Positions 1 through 14,000 of a stretch of 64,000 bases of DNA are shown here, piece after piece. This stretch comes from Watersipora subatra. Its lineage: Eukaryota > Bryozoa > Gymnolaemata > Cheilostomatida > Watersiporidae. Position 1 is the first letter of the stretch, and each line of letters opens with the position of its first letter. A model generated the notes under the pieces. That model was given only the letters and a program-made list of their open reading frames with translations, did not search any database and had not been told where the DNA came from. The DNA lies in the NCBI RefSeq assembly GCF_963576615.1, contig NC_088711.1, positions 62,219,248 to 62,283,247 of the forward strand, written 5' to 3'. A program made the position numbers and the translations under genes.

Positions 1-2048
1 ATTAGAAGTAGAGTGTAAGGATTTGAAGGATAGACAGTTTCTTGCGCTGAATTTATTTACTAACTGCTATAGTCTAAGAGAGGAAAATAATTTGAACTTC
101 TATTCATTAGGGAATAAATAGACTGGTACAGTAGGATGATTCAATTGTAGCAATTTGGGCTCGTACTGAATGGGTTAACAACATGTAAATCTTTAGCCTT
201 TATTTCTATTTCAATCTTTTGATTTTGGCTGAAATTGTTCTTTTCGAGTCGAGAAACATTTTAAGGATAAATGAAGATGTTTCATTTGGTTTTTACATTT
301 CCTTCAAATATTAAGGCAATAACTGAAGTTATTGTATACCAAAAGCTTTTTAACCCTTTCGCAAGTATATTAATTAATCAAACCTTTGTGTACAGAGTGA
401 ATTTATTTGCAAAACGAATAGCAATTTGTACATAGGGACACATAAAACGTCATAACTTTTTTATTTACAGAAATAACTACATTATCGTGGTTATCATTAA
501 CTAGCGTTAATGATAACCACTTCAAGTAATTACATATAGAATTAGCATGAATGCTTTATTAAAAAAAAAACAATGTACAAAATGAAATTGTATATCAAAA
601 GTTCAATAAATAAAGTAACAATCGATAAAAGGTGGTTTTTATTGTAACCTGCCATTATATTCACAGCTGGGTGAACAGAGGTGTACCCTTGGCAATACAG
701 CAGACAGAAAGTCTGTAGGTAGATGTGATAGAGACAGCCAATCTAACTTAACCTGTGTGTACTATAAATTAATGTAATTTTTCATATATTTTTTTAATTT
801 TATGCAGTTTTATTTAACAATTTTTACTATATTTCGATTCTCAAAAAAGTCTTTTCTTCCTTTTTTTCAGCACTACTACCACTCGCAGTAGTCTTCCTGA
901 GAACCATTATTTGAAAACTAAAGAATGAAGGTTTGAATCACTGTTTAATTTTATTGGAACACTAAAAACAAACTATGCGAATGAAACTGTGAGTGTTGAA
1001 ATTGAGTTTAAAAAATTTGTTCATTATATGCTGAAAATTACTTTATATGTCGAGACAAATGTTTGCTGAAATTTTACATAGCATGCGTCAAAATTAGTAT
1101 GTTGAAGGGTCTTAAATTATGGTTTTGCTGTATTGGCAAAGCGAGCACAGCACTTTTAGTATATCTATTAGCTATTAGCATAGATAACCAAGTTACAACA
1201 ATAGACATTAAGCAGAAACAGGACATACATAGTGAGATGTGCTGTTGTTTTACTGAGCAACAACAAGGAACTAGCAAAGTTTTTATTGACATTATAGAGC
1301 TTCAATTAGTCAAGGTTGGGCAAATTCATGCTTTGGTCTCGATCTAAATTGTAGTCCAGTCCAACCTTGATCTACATTAACCTTTACAATGTAGACCTAC
1401 ATACAAGTTTTTGCAGCAAATAAGTAAAATTTGAGCATTTTATTTGTCTGTGAAGCAATTTTCAATGTGAGAGTCCGATATATTTCCAAAAATAACAATC
1501 TTGTAGCTGGAAATAAAATTACAGGAGATAAATTAGCAATAAATGTGAAAAGTAATAAAAATATATCAACTAAATTAATTTGAACTTTAACTAGTGTAAG
1601 TTAAGATTATATTTCTAACACATGTATTGCCACAAAATTCATTCATTGCTAAATTTGCACTTCTGTTGAATCTTTTCACATGACTAAAAGGTGTGTCAGC
1701 TATAGAAACCTTTTGACCGAGTATATTTTGTTAATTTAATTTTAACACAAAATTCAAGTTTCGCATTCAGCCTTTACATCCCTTGAATTACATGAACTAC
1801 ACCAATTTGTTGTAATGTTATCTGTAATTGATGTCTTCATTGCTTTTTGCTCCGGAACAAATTAGCGAAAATATGATGGTTTTGACATGCAAAGCAAATA
1901 TCAAAACCGATTAGCTTCTTATGCGTCGAGGTTTGACTGTGCAGGAATATGCATATCACTTATTGCACCGCTATTGCCTGCCATCCGATGTTTTGTTGCT
2001 TTAAAATTCATCACCAAATCTATGTATGCGGATCCTATCTGCTTGCAG
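1..2048. other. No supported gene; AT-rich flank
   Basis: I see no convincing exon here. Two overlapping AATAAA signals lie on the plus strand near 605-618 and another near 112, so this could be the 3' UTR of a gene outside the window. A perfect hairpin (15-bp arms, 4-nt loop) occupies 487-520. A pyrimidine tract ending in CAG at about 870 resembles an acceptor, but the sequence after it reads open for only about 19 codons. Confidence 0.5.
487..520. repeat. Perfect short hairpin, 15-bp arms
   Basis: Arms 487-501 and 506-520 are exact reverse complements (GTGGTTATCATTAAC) around the loop TAGC. No gene lies close enough to suggest a role. Confidence 0.8.
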
Positions 2049-5000
2049 GAACAAGAAGGAGAGAAGATAAATGAAGTTCAGCAGAACACTGAGGATGCTT
2101 TGGCATTGCTAGGAAAAGAATTGGAGATTATTCAGCAGGTGAGCCTATTGAAGAGTTGTGCGCTCTCTTCACTTAGTTATTTCATGTTGGTGTTTGAAAC
2201 CAGAAGCCCTGGCCGACATAGTTTTTCAAATTGTGGCTGTGGAAACACTAGGAATTCCAGATGATTGTTTGACCTTAAAACTCCTTGAGGTGTCTTATTT
2301 GGATGATAATCAGGTACAGATTGGATCTCACCATTAAACCACAAAAATACTATCATTTGTTAAATGTTTTCTTAGCTTTGTTGGCAATAGTTCAAGATGG
2401 TGACTTATGCATGATCAGGGCAAAATAAGTCATTCAAAGAACAGATTCTAATGAGTTGTTATTTAATTATCTACTTATAAGAGAACACAGGCTATATCAT
2501 CGAACGATGTCTGTGCATATAGTTGGCTGACTGTCAGCTAGTTGAGAGCCATAAGCTTATTAAAACTGCCCTTGTTAAAAACTGATTAGAACTGGTTACC
2601 AGTCTCACGCAATCCAAATCTAAAAAGTTGCATCACATCAGAATTAAGAAAAATAATACACGGTCATAGACTTAAAAGTGGATGAGCTTACTTTTACAGT
2701 TTTGAGGCCCCAGCAATAGCTGCATGCATGACCGATTCTTTTTCAATTTCAAGTGTTCATTTTTATGCCAGAAACGTGTAAATTTTTTAATGGAAATCTG
2801 ATCGTCATTTGTCCAATATGGAAGATAGTTTTTTATTTGTTACTTGAAGATTATTATATGCTGTTTAAGAGTATAGAAAGCATACATACAAGCAGAGCTG
2901 GTGCCTCAGAAGCTTCTCATTGACTGGTCATGACCTCATAAAATAGTCTTACTAATTTTCTTTAAATACAAATTGCCAAAAATTATCTCCGCTGTGTCTC
3001 CGTATGTTTAGGGCTGTTAATAAGGTATTTCAAATGACTGGGCTCTTTTAAAACAACACTCATGTTGTAAACTGTCAATGGTATTTAGTTTGGACTCCCT
3101 CAGGAAGAGCTTTAGGTATCAGAGAGTAATGAAACATTGTCAGATATCTATCAAAGCAGAAGTATTGATCAAGGTTTAAAAAATGTTAAACCCTTTTTAT
3201 GCTTAGCTATCCTTGGGAGCAAGCAATAGATCGATAACATTACGAGATTTTGCTAGTCATACTTTTTGACTTTGGTTGTTTATCCACTTTGTCACATCGA
3301 TAGTCTGCAAGTCACGGAAGCGTATCAAAAGGCTTTCTGGCGAACTCAATGCACACTCGTAAGAGTCCATATGTTCAGCTATTGTATGTAAGGGTTAATA
3401 GTGAGCTGTTCCTTTGCCACGGAACTGGAACTAGAAGCTGCATGCTGAATGCACTTGAGTTGGTATTACTTGTCATGACAAGTAATAACATTGATTTTCA
3501 GTGGGATCAAGCTTACTGTAAGTACGGCATTTATGATGTTTATTGGGTAATTTCATATCCGGAAATTCTACAAATATAGTAACCCAACTCTCAGCCTCCA
3601 ACATAGCGTACAGTATTTTGGTGTAAATCTTCAGCTGTATATCAATGATGTATTCCAAAATAAAGCATCAGCTTTTTCATAATGTAGCAACCTGTTTTTG
3701 CATTGTCATGTATTTTTAATATTTTTAATATGAAAAAATACAGTGCTGAGGTTATTTTAAAACCTCATCATTTATTAATTTTATGCTTGATGCAATGTTT
3801 TAACTTGATAGTTTGCGCTATCATTTTAAAACTATATAATGGAAGTGTAATAAATAGGTAGATATACCTGTTCATCACTAGCACAGATATCATTATATAG
3901 CCCAACATTGTGCATATAGTTCTAGCCTGTGGTCCTTTCTAAAAATGTGAGACCTGTGCTGTAACTGGATTATCGCACAACCAGTCTTGAACTTTTGCTA
4001 CTGTTTGCAATTTAAACAGCTCATACTCATAATTGTCTGCCCATGTTCGGTCAGCTAATTCATACCGTTTGTAGAGGTCGTCCAACTTAGTGGATGGCGG
4101 GCGTGGCTTTGGGTGCCTTTCAGTTAGTCGTTTGTTATTCATGGTCATTATGGCTCTGTATTCAGCATCTTGTCTGTTGCGCTGGTCTCGCTCGATCTGT
4201 GGGAGGGTGGTAAGGCGCTCGCCCCTAACAGCTAAGTTCGGCGTCACTGGAGAGTACTGATTGTCTAATGGTTTAAGCTGAGCCAACTTGCTGCGCTGTT
4301 GGTGCCTTTGCTCAGTTCGATGTTGTTGGTTGTTGAGGTGAAAACTGAAGTGATTAGTACCAGAATTCTGCCGTCTCATTCGTTTGATAGTCTGTAGCCT
4401 AATTTCTTTCAAATCTACACACGAAGCATTTGTAGTTGGAAAGACACACCCTCTATCATGGCCTTGCATTGGTTCGAGTGCTATACTTGGTCTTCGATAC
4501 TCATCTAATCTGCAAAGTTCTCGCTGGAGATAGGCTTTTTGTTGTTGATGAGTTTGAAGAAGTTTTCTCAGTTTTATATCCGCCATTTTAGCAATATCTC
4601 CGCTTGTTAAATCGCGGCACCCTTAACTGTTGCAGTGTCTCGGTTGGTTCTACTTGCCACCAAGGCATTCAACTCGAGGCAGCCGTTTGACAGACTCTTT
4701 TACTGGCTCATTACTAATATCAATCAGGTAATAATGGAATATTGGAATTACTCTCCTGAGAGCTGACATCCCTATAGGCTAATGGTGACAAGTACTTACA
4801 AAATATTGACCTATGAAAGGCTGAAATCAGGTTTGCGTTATCTTGAAATTCGTGCCATTCAGCTAGAGATGTACAACCTAGCATTATCGCTGCTAAAAGG
4901 TTCAACTATGGCAGGGAAATAGCGCACTAACCTTTTAAGGATTGCTTTTCACCTTTTAGACTATAAAAACTGTTAGACATTCACCATCATTACATTTAGT

Positions 5001-8000
5001 ATACATTTTTAGAGAATTAAAAATCATGTCTTGCTAACGTTATAAGACGTTTGAATCACAAGCCATATACATGTAGCTTCCTTTTTCTCTAGCCTAAAAT
5101 GATACATACAACTCTGACCTGACCTAGCTTTATTTTGATGTACTATTATCAGACATCACTATGTTCATACATACATGTATATTCAGTTCTCAGTTTCACC
5201 AGGGCTGAGAGAAAACTTTCATGGTCGCTTCTGATCATGTTACATATCAGTGTATTTCGGAGACTAGTTGTACCTCTTTAGTTCAAAACAGAACCTACTT
5301 TAGAAAAGTCAAAGGACAAAAACGAATTACAATTCAATTGGTAACTATACAGTTTATAACAACAGAAATATGTTGATTCATCTGGTAAGCCAAGCGTGAC
5401 TAAGCACATATGTCCTCTCCCTGCACTAGTTCCTAGCACTTGTAACAATTCTTCAAGTGGCCTGCGAACATATTCAGTATTTGTTAATGGAATTGTAGCA
5501 TATCAAGCAACAATGTTTCAGTCAATGTTAGCGTAACATTGACTGAAAGAAGATAACTCATAATATACATGCTTGCTACTGTAGAGTATTTTATTGTAGT
5601 GAATAAAGCTAGTAGCTCTGGTTCCCAGTGATGTCTAATCTAGCTGAAAGCAGATACGGTTCAGATGCTCCAACTGTTTCAATTCTTGCAACAGTTAGAG
5701 CAGTGTTCTTAAGCAGTTGAAGCATGCGTTCTAATGCCAGAAATATAATGTAACTTTCTGCATGGAAAACTTTAGGACGTTAGCATGGGACTATAGCGTC
5801 AGTAGGACATGTAATACTCAATTCGTTGGCTAACTAAAGACATTTTTGCTAACCAGGAGGCTGGAGGTTTTGTCTTAATATTTATAAGATAGCGAGAGTG
5901 CCTACAGTTGACTTGTGTAGCCATCATTTGGTGCGAGCCAATCTGGCGCAGTTTGGCTCGCAAATCTTTACACCACGAGCAAGCACGCAGTAGTTTATGT
6001 TTTCTCGTCTCACACCATAAACATGTGCATCAAACAGCAGCGAAAACTTGTAATTTTTGACAAGTCATATACGGCCGTGTTGCAAAGGTTGCATTATAGA
6101 TTTCTTGCACTAAGTCTATGCAATGAGTAACCCCTGTTTACAGAGCCTGAATTTGGAGAGAGCAGAAGTTGAAGCGATGAGTGAAGTTAAGATAGAGACG
6201 GCCACACAACTAGCAATTTCAGCACTCCAAGGAGAGCTAGCCGTCATTGACATGGTAGGCTACCTCAGTTTACTTTGCACTCTCTATGTCTGTGACCAAA
6301 CTTTGGACCTTTGTGTTCCCGAACACCAATATAAACTTATTGTTCACTGTGTCCTTGTTATAGGCAGTGGAGTCTTTGCCGGTAAAGGTAATAAATTTGC
6401 CCCAAGGTTATTGTGAACTTTCTTTGTTTGATGCTAATATTAATGTTATATTATTTTGTTGTTTTATGATCGGTAATGTTTTTAGGTGTGTATGTGATTG
6501 ATCTTTCCACTATTCTTTGCAGTCTGAAGGTAATCCAACGTTTGGAGCAATTAAGGAAATGTGCTGCGCCTTGCGGGTCAAGGTCGGACAAGAACTTAAA
6601 CTTTTGAGTAGCCTTGATGAGGAACTAACTATGCTAGAGGTTAGTATATATCAGCTTGACTGTTGTATATCATGTCAGTATCTATTAGACAGTGTTACAT
6701 CGATAAAGTGCTTATCTAAGGGTTTATCGACCTGCAGAGCTCATTTTTCCACAGATGTTAGCTGCATATGTGTGAAGCGTAGACGATTATTACATATCAA
6801 ATAGTCCAAGGATGAAATTGTACAGCCAACTTATTTCATGAGAGTACAGAAATATTAAACTTATTTTTCTTTATCACGCAGTGATGCAATATCACTTCTT
6901 TTCATAACGTAACTTATACTCATAATATAAGTTATACTCATAATGTAAGTTATACTCATGATATAAGTTATACTCATGATATAAGTTATACTCATAATGT
7001 AAGTTACACTCATAGCGTAAGTTATACTCATAATGTAAGGCGTACTCGTAATGTAAGTTATACTCATAATATAAGTTATACTCATAATGTAAGTTATACT
7101 CATGATATAAGTTATACTCATAATATAAGTTACACTCATAGCGTAAGTTACACTCATAACGTAAGGCGTACTCGTAATGTAAGTTATACTCATAATATAA
7201 GTTATACTCATAATGTAAGTTATACTCATGATATAAGTTATACTCATAATGTAAGTTACACTCATAGCGTAAGTTACACTCATAATGTAAGGCGTACTCG
7301 TAATGTAAGTTATACTCATAATGTAAGTTAGTAATGATATTGCAGCATCTGGAGTTGCTAAGAATACTTATTTGAGGAGTGAAATTCCGTAAACTCAAAC
7401 TATGCAATGGATAGCATGTTTTGATTGTATAGTTTTTTGATTAAATTGTGCAATTTAGTCTTCAAACATAATCTTGTATAATGAGGACTGTTTTACTCAG
7501 CTTAAAAAGTTGCCAGAAGTAAGTACATTTTTATACAAACTAGTAGAAAGGCTGATCGCTCTATCATTTTCATCTAAATCCTTATTTTGGCGTAGTTGTG
7601 TTCTCTTACTGCTCTCTCTTATACATCAGTTATTGCTATAAGGACAGACAAGATGTGTGAGTTGTTCGGTTTCAGGTTTTACTGGTCAGCTTAGATCAAT
7701 AACTTATAGTAATGATCGCATGATTATAGCTGTTGTTTTAGTGCATTCATTCTATTGTGTATAAGAAGACGAATGAATAATTTATATCAATTATTAATTA
7801 ATCAATAATTTTAAAATGTTATTAATCATTTGAAAAATAAATGTTGCTAATCTTACGAACTCATTATTGTTAGCTAATAAGCTTCAGATTTCACACAGTC
7901 AGAGCTTGACTGCGCATCGACTCTAGCAACAAGTCTTTAAACATAATGAAAATTTTGAGTAAATAGTTGTCTGATTAATTGAAGTGATTTCGTCAGGTGA

Positions 8001-11000
8001 TATCCAAAGTTTCCTAAAACATTAAAATTTTGTGAGCAAAGGTAAAAACTGATAAAAATTAACAAAAACTTGTAAATATAAGATTATAAATCAAGTTAAT
8101 TTAAACTTGAAGTGTGCTAGTGAAAATTACCATACGCTATATTTCTATTCCTCATTCTACTACCAAGCATATGCATTGCTGAGCTGCATATACAACTTTT
8201 GTTACTTTCGGTAATGCTACAAAAACACCTCATTTTTCTGTTTTTTTTAGTTTTTTTACATATAATTTATATTTTACATGTGATCTTTCATATAGTTTCA
8301 TGTAATCCATTTTATTATAATGCTATGTTAGCATTTTAAGTACAGTGGAACCTTTACTTACGAATTACTCTACATATGAAATTTTTGGTAGAAATTGTGC
8401 TTCTATTTATGAAATATTTAGCTTTTTAGCCTGTTTTGAAGTTTCATTCGCTAGTAAAAGTCAGTAAGCAACAAATATTTTGTTGTCATCCGTTGTATAA
8501 TTTGGATTTATCATGTCACATAAAAGGTAGAACAACTTAGTTTCTGGCAATTTATGTTGTGCATTTTATGTCTGATGAAAGTACAACACTACAATACCCA
8601 CCTCCTCTGACCGTCATCCTGCCATTCCCTACGGTCTTCGCTAAACCTTGTCTAGATAGCTAAACATACAGTTTTTAGTTTTTGATCATTGCTTCTTTGT
8701 TCTCTTTAGGTGTACTTTTTTTTTTCATTTTGGAATAATATAATAATAAAATTCTAAAATGTATTTAGTATGTTGTCTGACAAATGTTGTCTGTGAGTTT
8801 TGTGAGGGCTTGGATCGGATTAGAGCATTCACATTGTAAAATGGGTTTCGAGTTACAAACTTTTCTACTTACAAAATGGCTTGAGGAACAAATTTCTTTC
8901 ATAAGTAAAGGTTGTACTGAATTTATCATTGTTTTAGGTTCTGGAACGACTTGAGCAAAATAAGATTATTTGTGTGCAAATATTTGCCTTTACATCTCAA
9001 ATTTTGATATTGGAATTGATTTAAGTCGTTTGTCAAAGTTTAGTGGTATGAGCTATTTATTCATATTTCAAATGTTAAAACACAGAAATCCATTATATAC
9101 TAGTATCGTGGCAGCTTTCACACATCGTTTCATGATGAAAGTTCCCATGCAAATATTTGGATAACAGTCTGTACGTTTTACAAGCACCTAAAATTTTTAT
9201 TTTTAACAATATGTTAATGTAGTAGTCCTCATCAGCGTCTAACGTTGGAGTTTTACACTGTTTTAGGCAGAGGCTACTCATCTGGACATCAGCGTCTAAT
9301 GTTGGAGTTTTACACTGTTTTAGGCAGAGGCTACTCATCTGGACATTAGCGTCTAATGTTGGAGTTTTACACTGTTTTAGGCAGAGGCTACTCATCTGGA
9401 CATCAGCGTCTAATGTTGGAGTTTTACACTGTTTTAGGCAGAGGCTACTCATCTGGACATTAGCGTCTTATGTTGGAGTTTTACACTGTTTTAGGCAGAG
9501 GCTACTCATCTGGACATCAGCGTCTAATGTTGGAGTTTTACACTGTTTTAGGCAGAGGCTACTCATCTGGACATCAGCGTCTAATGTTGGAGTTTTACAC
9601 TGTTTTAGGCAGAGGCTACTCATCTGGACATCAGCGTCTAATGTTGGAGTTTTACACTGTTTTAGGCAGAGGCTACTCATCTGGACATCAGCGTCTAATG
9701 TTGGAGTTTTACACTGTTTTAGGCAGAGGCTACTCATCTGGACATTAGCGTCTAATGTTGGAGTTTTACACTGTTTTAGGCAGAGGCTACTCATCTGGAC
9801 ATCAGCGTCTTATGTTGGAGTTTTACACTGTTTTAGGCAGAGGCTACTCATCTGGACATCAGCGTCTAATGTTGGAGTTTTACACTGTTTTAGGCAGAGG
9901 CTACTCATCTGGACATCAGCGTCTAATGTTGGAGTTTTACACTGTTTTAGGCAGAGGCTACTCATCTGGACATCAGCGTCTAATGTTGGAGTTTTACACT
10001 GTTTTAGGCAGAGGCTACTCATCTGGACATCAGCGTCTAATGTTGGAGTTTTACACTGTTTTAGGCAGAGGCTACTCATCTGGACATCAGCGTCTAATGT
10101 TGGAGTTTTACACTGTTTTAGGCAGAGGCTACTCATCTGGACATTAGCGTCTTATGTTGGAGTTTTACACTGTTTTAGGCAGAGGCTACTCATCTGGACA
10201 TCAGCGTCTAATGTTGGAGTTACACTGTTTTAGGCAGAGGCTACTCATCTGGACATCAGCGTCTAATGTTGGAGTTTTACACTGTTTTAGGCAGAGGCTA
10301 CTCATCTGGACATCAGCGTCTAATGTTGGAGTTTTACACTGTTTTAGGCAGAGGCTACTCATCTGGACATCAGCGTCTAATGTTGGAGTTTTACACTGTT
10401 TTAGGCAGAGGCTACTCATCTGGACATCAGCGTCTAATGTTGGAGTTTTACACTGTTTTAGGCAGAGGCTACTCATCTGGACATCAGCGTCTAATGTTGG
10501 AGTTTTACACTGTTTTAGGCAGAGGCTACTCATCTGGACATCAGCGTCTAATGTTGGAGTTTTACACTGTTTTAGGCAGAGGCTACTCATCTGGACATCA
10601 GCGTCTAATGTTGGAGTTTTACACTGTTTTAGGCAGAGGCTACTCATCTGGACATCAGCGTCTAATGTTGGAGTTTTACACTGTTTTAGGCAGAGGCTAC
10701 TCATCTGGACATCAGCGTCTAATGTTGGAGTTTTACACTGTTTTAGGCAGAGGCTACTCATCTGGACATCAGCGTCTAATGTTGGAGTTTTACACTGTTT
10801 TAGGCAGAGGCTACTCATCTGGACATCAGCGTCTAATGTTGGAGTTTTACACTGTTTTAGGCAGAGGCTACTCATCTGGACATCAGCGTCTAATGTTGGA
10901 GTTTTACACTGTTTTAGGCAGAGGCTACTCATCTGGACATCAGCGTCTAATGTTGGAGTTTTACACTGTTTTAGGCAGAGGCTACTCATCTGGACATCAG

Positions 11001-14000
11001 CGTCTAATGTTGGAGTTTTACACTGTTTTAGGCAGAGGCTACTCATCTGGACATCAGCGTCTAATGTTGGAGTTTTACACTGTTTTAGGCAGAGGCTACT
11101 CATCTGGACATCAGCGTCTAATGTTGGAGTTTTACACTGTTTTAGGCAGAGGCTACTCATCTGGACATCAGCGTCTAATGTTGGAGTTTTACACTGTTTT
11201 AGGCAGAGGCTACTCATCTGGACATCAGCGTCTAATGTTGGAGTTACACTGTTTTAGGCAGAGGCTACTCATCTGGACATCAGCGTCTAATGTTGGAGTT
11301 TTACACTGTTTTAGGCAGAGGCTACTCATCTGGACATCAGCGTCTAATGTTGGAGTTTTACACTGTTTTAGGCAGAGGCTACTCATCTGGAGACGTATGC
11401 TGGAGTGACAAAGCCAGAAAAGCTTGAGTGGATGACGAAGAAAGAAAAGAAATTGAAGGAGCTGCGCTCTCAGCTCTTGCACCGACTTGCTGATTTGGAT
11501 GACCTCAGAGAGGTTATCATTTATCATTAATTACTCTGTTAAACATGCTGCTGGTCTTGAAAACTCATGAAGTTGTCTGCTCGTGCCTAAACCTAAACTT
11601 ATACAAAATACTGATACAAAAAATGCAAAATGTTTAGATTTACATAAAATATAAGTTAATTCATTAGTATTAGTATCATTCCTCAAAGGTTGACTTGCAA
11701 CAAAATTCACATTACAGTTATTTGGTATCAAAAGATTCACCATGTCTTACTCTGTTGTGTTGTAGGTGCCAAATATGTGGAAATGTGATTACAAGCTCTT
11801 AAAAGCTCAAAAACGAAAAGCCCCCGTAGATTGGAATCTGTTTATTTATCTGACGCAGTCATTACAGTTTGGTTATTGTCTTGTCACATGATGTTCTCAC
11901 GTGAATTGAAAGGCCAATAAAAAGCTCAATGTAAAACTTATCGTAGCACTAGTTTATGTCAAACACTTCGGGTTTTACTAAAGACCCCGTATCAAATATA
12001 GATGCTCGCTACTTTACAGCTTTGTTTCTTCTTGATCTAATCGTCAAGTCGTAATCTGATCATGTGACCCAATACTTCACAAATAATTTTTGCAGCACTT
12101 TTTGATTATCACAGGTGACCAACAGGCTCGTCTTGATTATCAGACGATATGTACTCCTTCAAGGTAAGGTTAAAAAATTAAATGAATTTTTACGGTAAGT
12201 TATAAGATATCAGTGCTAAAACTGACAGCATTACAATGACGATAAAACAGACGCGTAAGAACAATAGACATGGTTTTATTCAATGCGTGAAGTATATTTG
12301 TGAAAATATTTTGACGAATGAGGTTGCATGAAAGTGTAAACAGAAACCATCTCCCACAACTACATCACATTTGAGCCGTTTTGGAAAGAGAATCCAAACT
12401 ACAGCGATCTCGTGTGGCTGTGATTAACTGTTCGTTTTTGAGCTTTTAAGAGCTTGTAATCATATCTCCACATATTTTGCACATACAACACAACAGAGTA
12501 AGACATGGTGAAACTTTTGATATCAAATAATTGTAATGTGAATTTTGTTGCAAGTCAACCTTTAATGATTATTTTTGCACTACTTTTATATGGACAATAC
12601 TTTGATCATCCTGTTTTATCCACCATATATAGCTCAACAGAATTATACTGTGTGCACATCTGAGAGATGGGCAAATGTTCAGTACTGTTTAATCATTAGT
12701 GCTTATAGTGCCTATAACAACTTTAGCCAGTACTCGTAATGACATCTGCAGTTAGTATTTTATGATACGTCAGCCAGTTCTCTCACGGCACATTTACATG
12801 GTGTTCTCTTATCTTACGCTCTATATGACTTGCTTTGCATTGTAATTTAGCTTGCCATTTCCACTGATGTTCTCTGTGTTTGTAGTAGACTGCTTATGTG
12901 AGAATAACTCGATTGTAGAATGATGATGAGCCGTCTGCCACAGATGTGAGTGACATGGAGGAGCAAATTGATGATTTGCGTGACCAGATTCAGTTGCTGC
13001 TTGTCGAGTTTGAGGAATACATGGACAATCTGGCAGATCTCACTGACACAGTATTCCCTGAGTTTGCTCTGCAGTATCCAAAACTCGGTATTCCTAAGGT
13101 ATCCATCTTTGTCTCATCGTTGTTCTTTCGTTAGCAGTTGTTAGCAGCTGGACAGGACTGCGCTTGTTTGTTGTCATGAAATAGCTTTCAATTCTGCTTA
13201 TATGATGAATTTGCGCATTTCTCCAGCATCATTTGTGACAATGTGATAAGTAACAGATCGTGTTCCATCGCTTTTTTAACCATCTGAAGATAGATTGTCA
13301 TGCCAAGCTCACTTAATGTTTGGTATAACAAATATTAAAAAATTTCTTTGTATTGCTCTTGAAGAAATGCTGCCAATGGTACTTGGGTAAACCACATTAA
13401 ACTGTAGGTTTTCTATCCTCTCAAACATGAGACTAGATCGCTGGTGATACTGTTAGATAGATAGAAATTGTCATACCAGGGATGTTTAATCACTTGATTT
13501 CAATGTTTGAATGTATACTTAGAGCTAACACTTGCTTTAACTAATTCCATAAGTTCTTGACTGTATTGGGATTTTTATAACATATTCATAAACTTGACGA
13601 AACAAATGCGGTCAAATATCGACGTTGGACTTTAATCTGCTCTCGTATTTAATTCCTATGTTAAAACATCATATGTTAGAGAAAACATTCTTATATGATT
13701 GAGTTTTATTTGTTTAATCCATTCCGAATCCCACAAGAAGAACTTAGGGACGAATGCTTCAGATAATTAAATATATCATTTTAAGAATAAGTCATATGAA
13801 ACTGAAAAACTAAATTTGAAAAACCAAATTACAATTATATGTAAGAAACTATCAAATAAAGTAAAAGTAAATAAAAAGAGGTTTTGGTTGTCGCTGTGCC
13901 CTACGTATTACCAACACGAAGTGCGTTGGTAGAGAGGCAGTGCGTAAGTAGAAAGGCAGTGCGTAGGTAGAGAGGCAGTGCGTAGGTAGAGAGGCAGTGC

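Noticed and set aside
871-935. Acceptor-like tract and short open stretch
   Set aside because: Only about 19 codons to a stop, no matching upstream exon in the window.
6906-11391. CRISPR-like arrays
   Set aside because: Units are directly adjacent with no unique spacers, and the DNA is eukaryotic.
10154-11408. Frames of 338-380 residues on both strands in the 57-bp array
   Set aside because: A unit length divisible by three keeps frames open on both strands. The array is intronic, ending at an acceptor.
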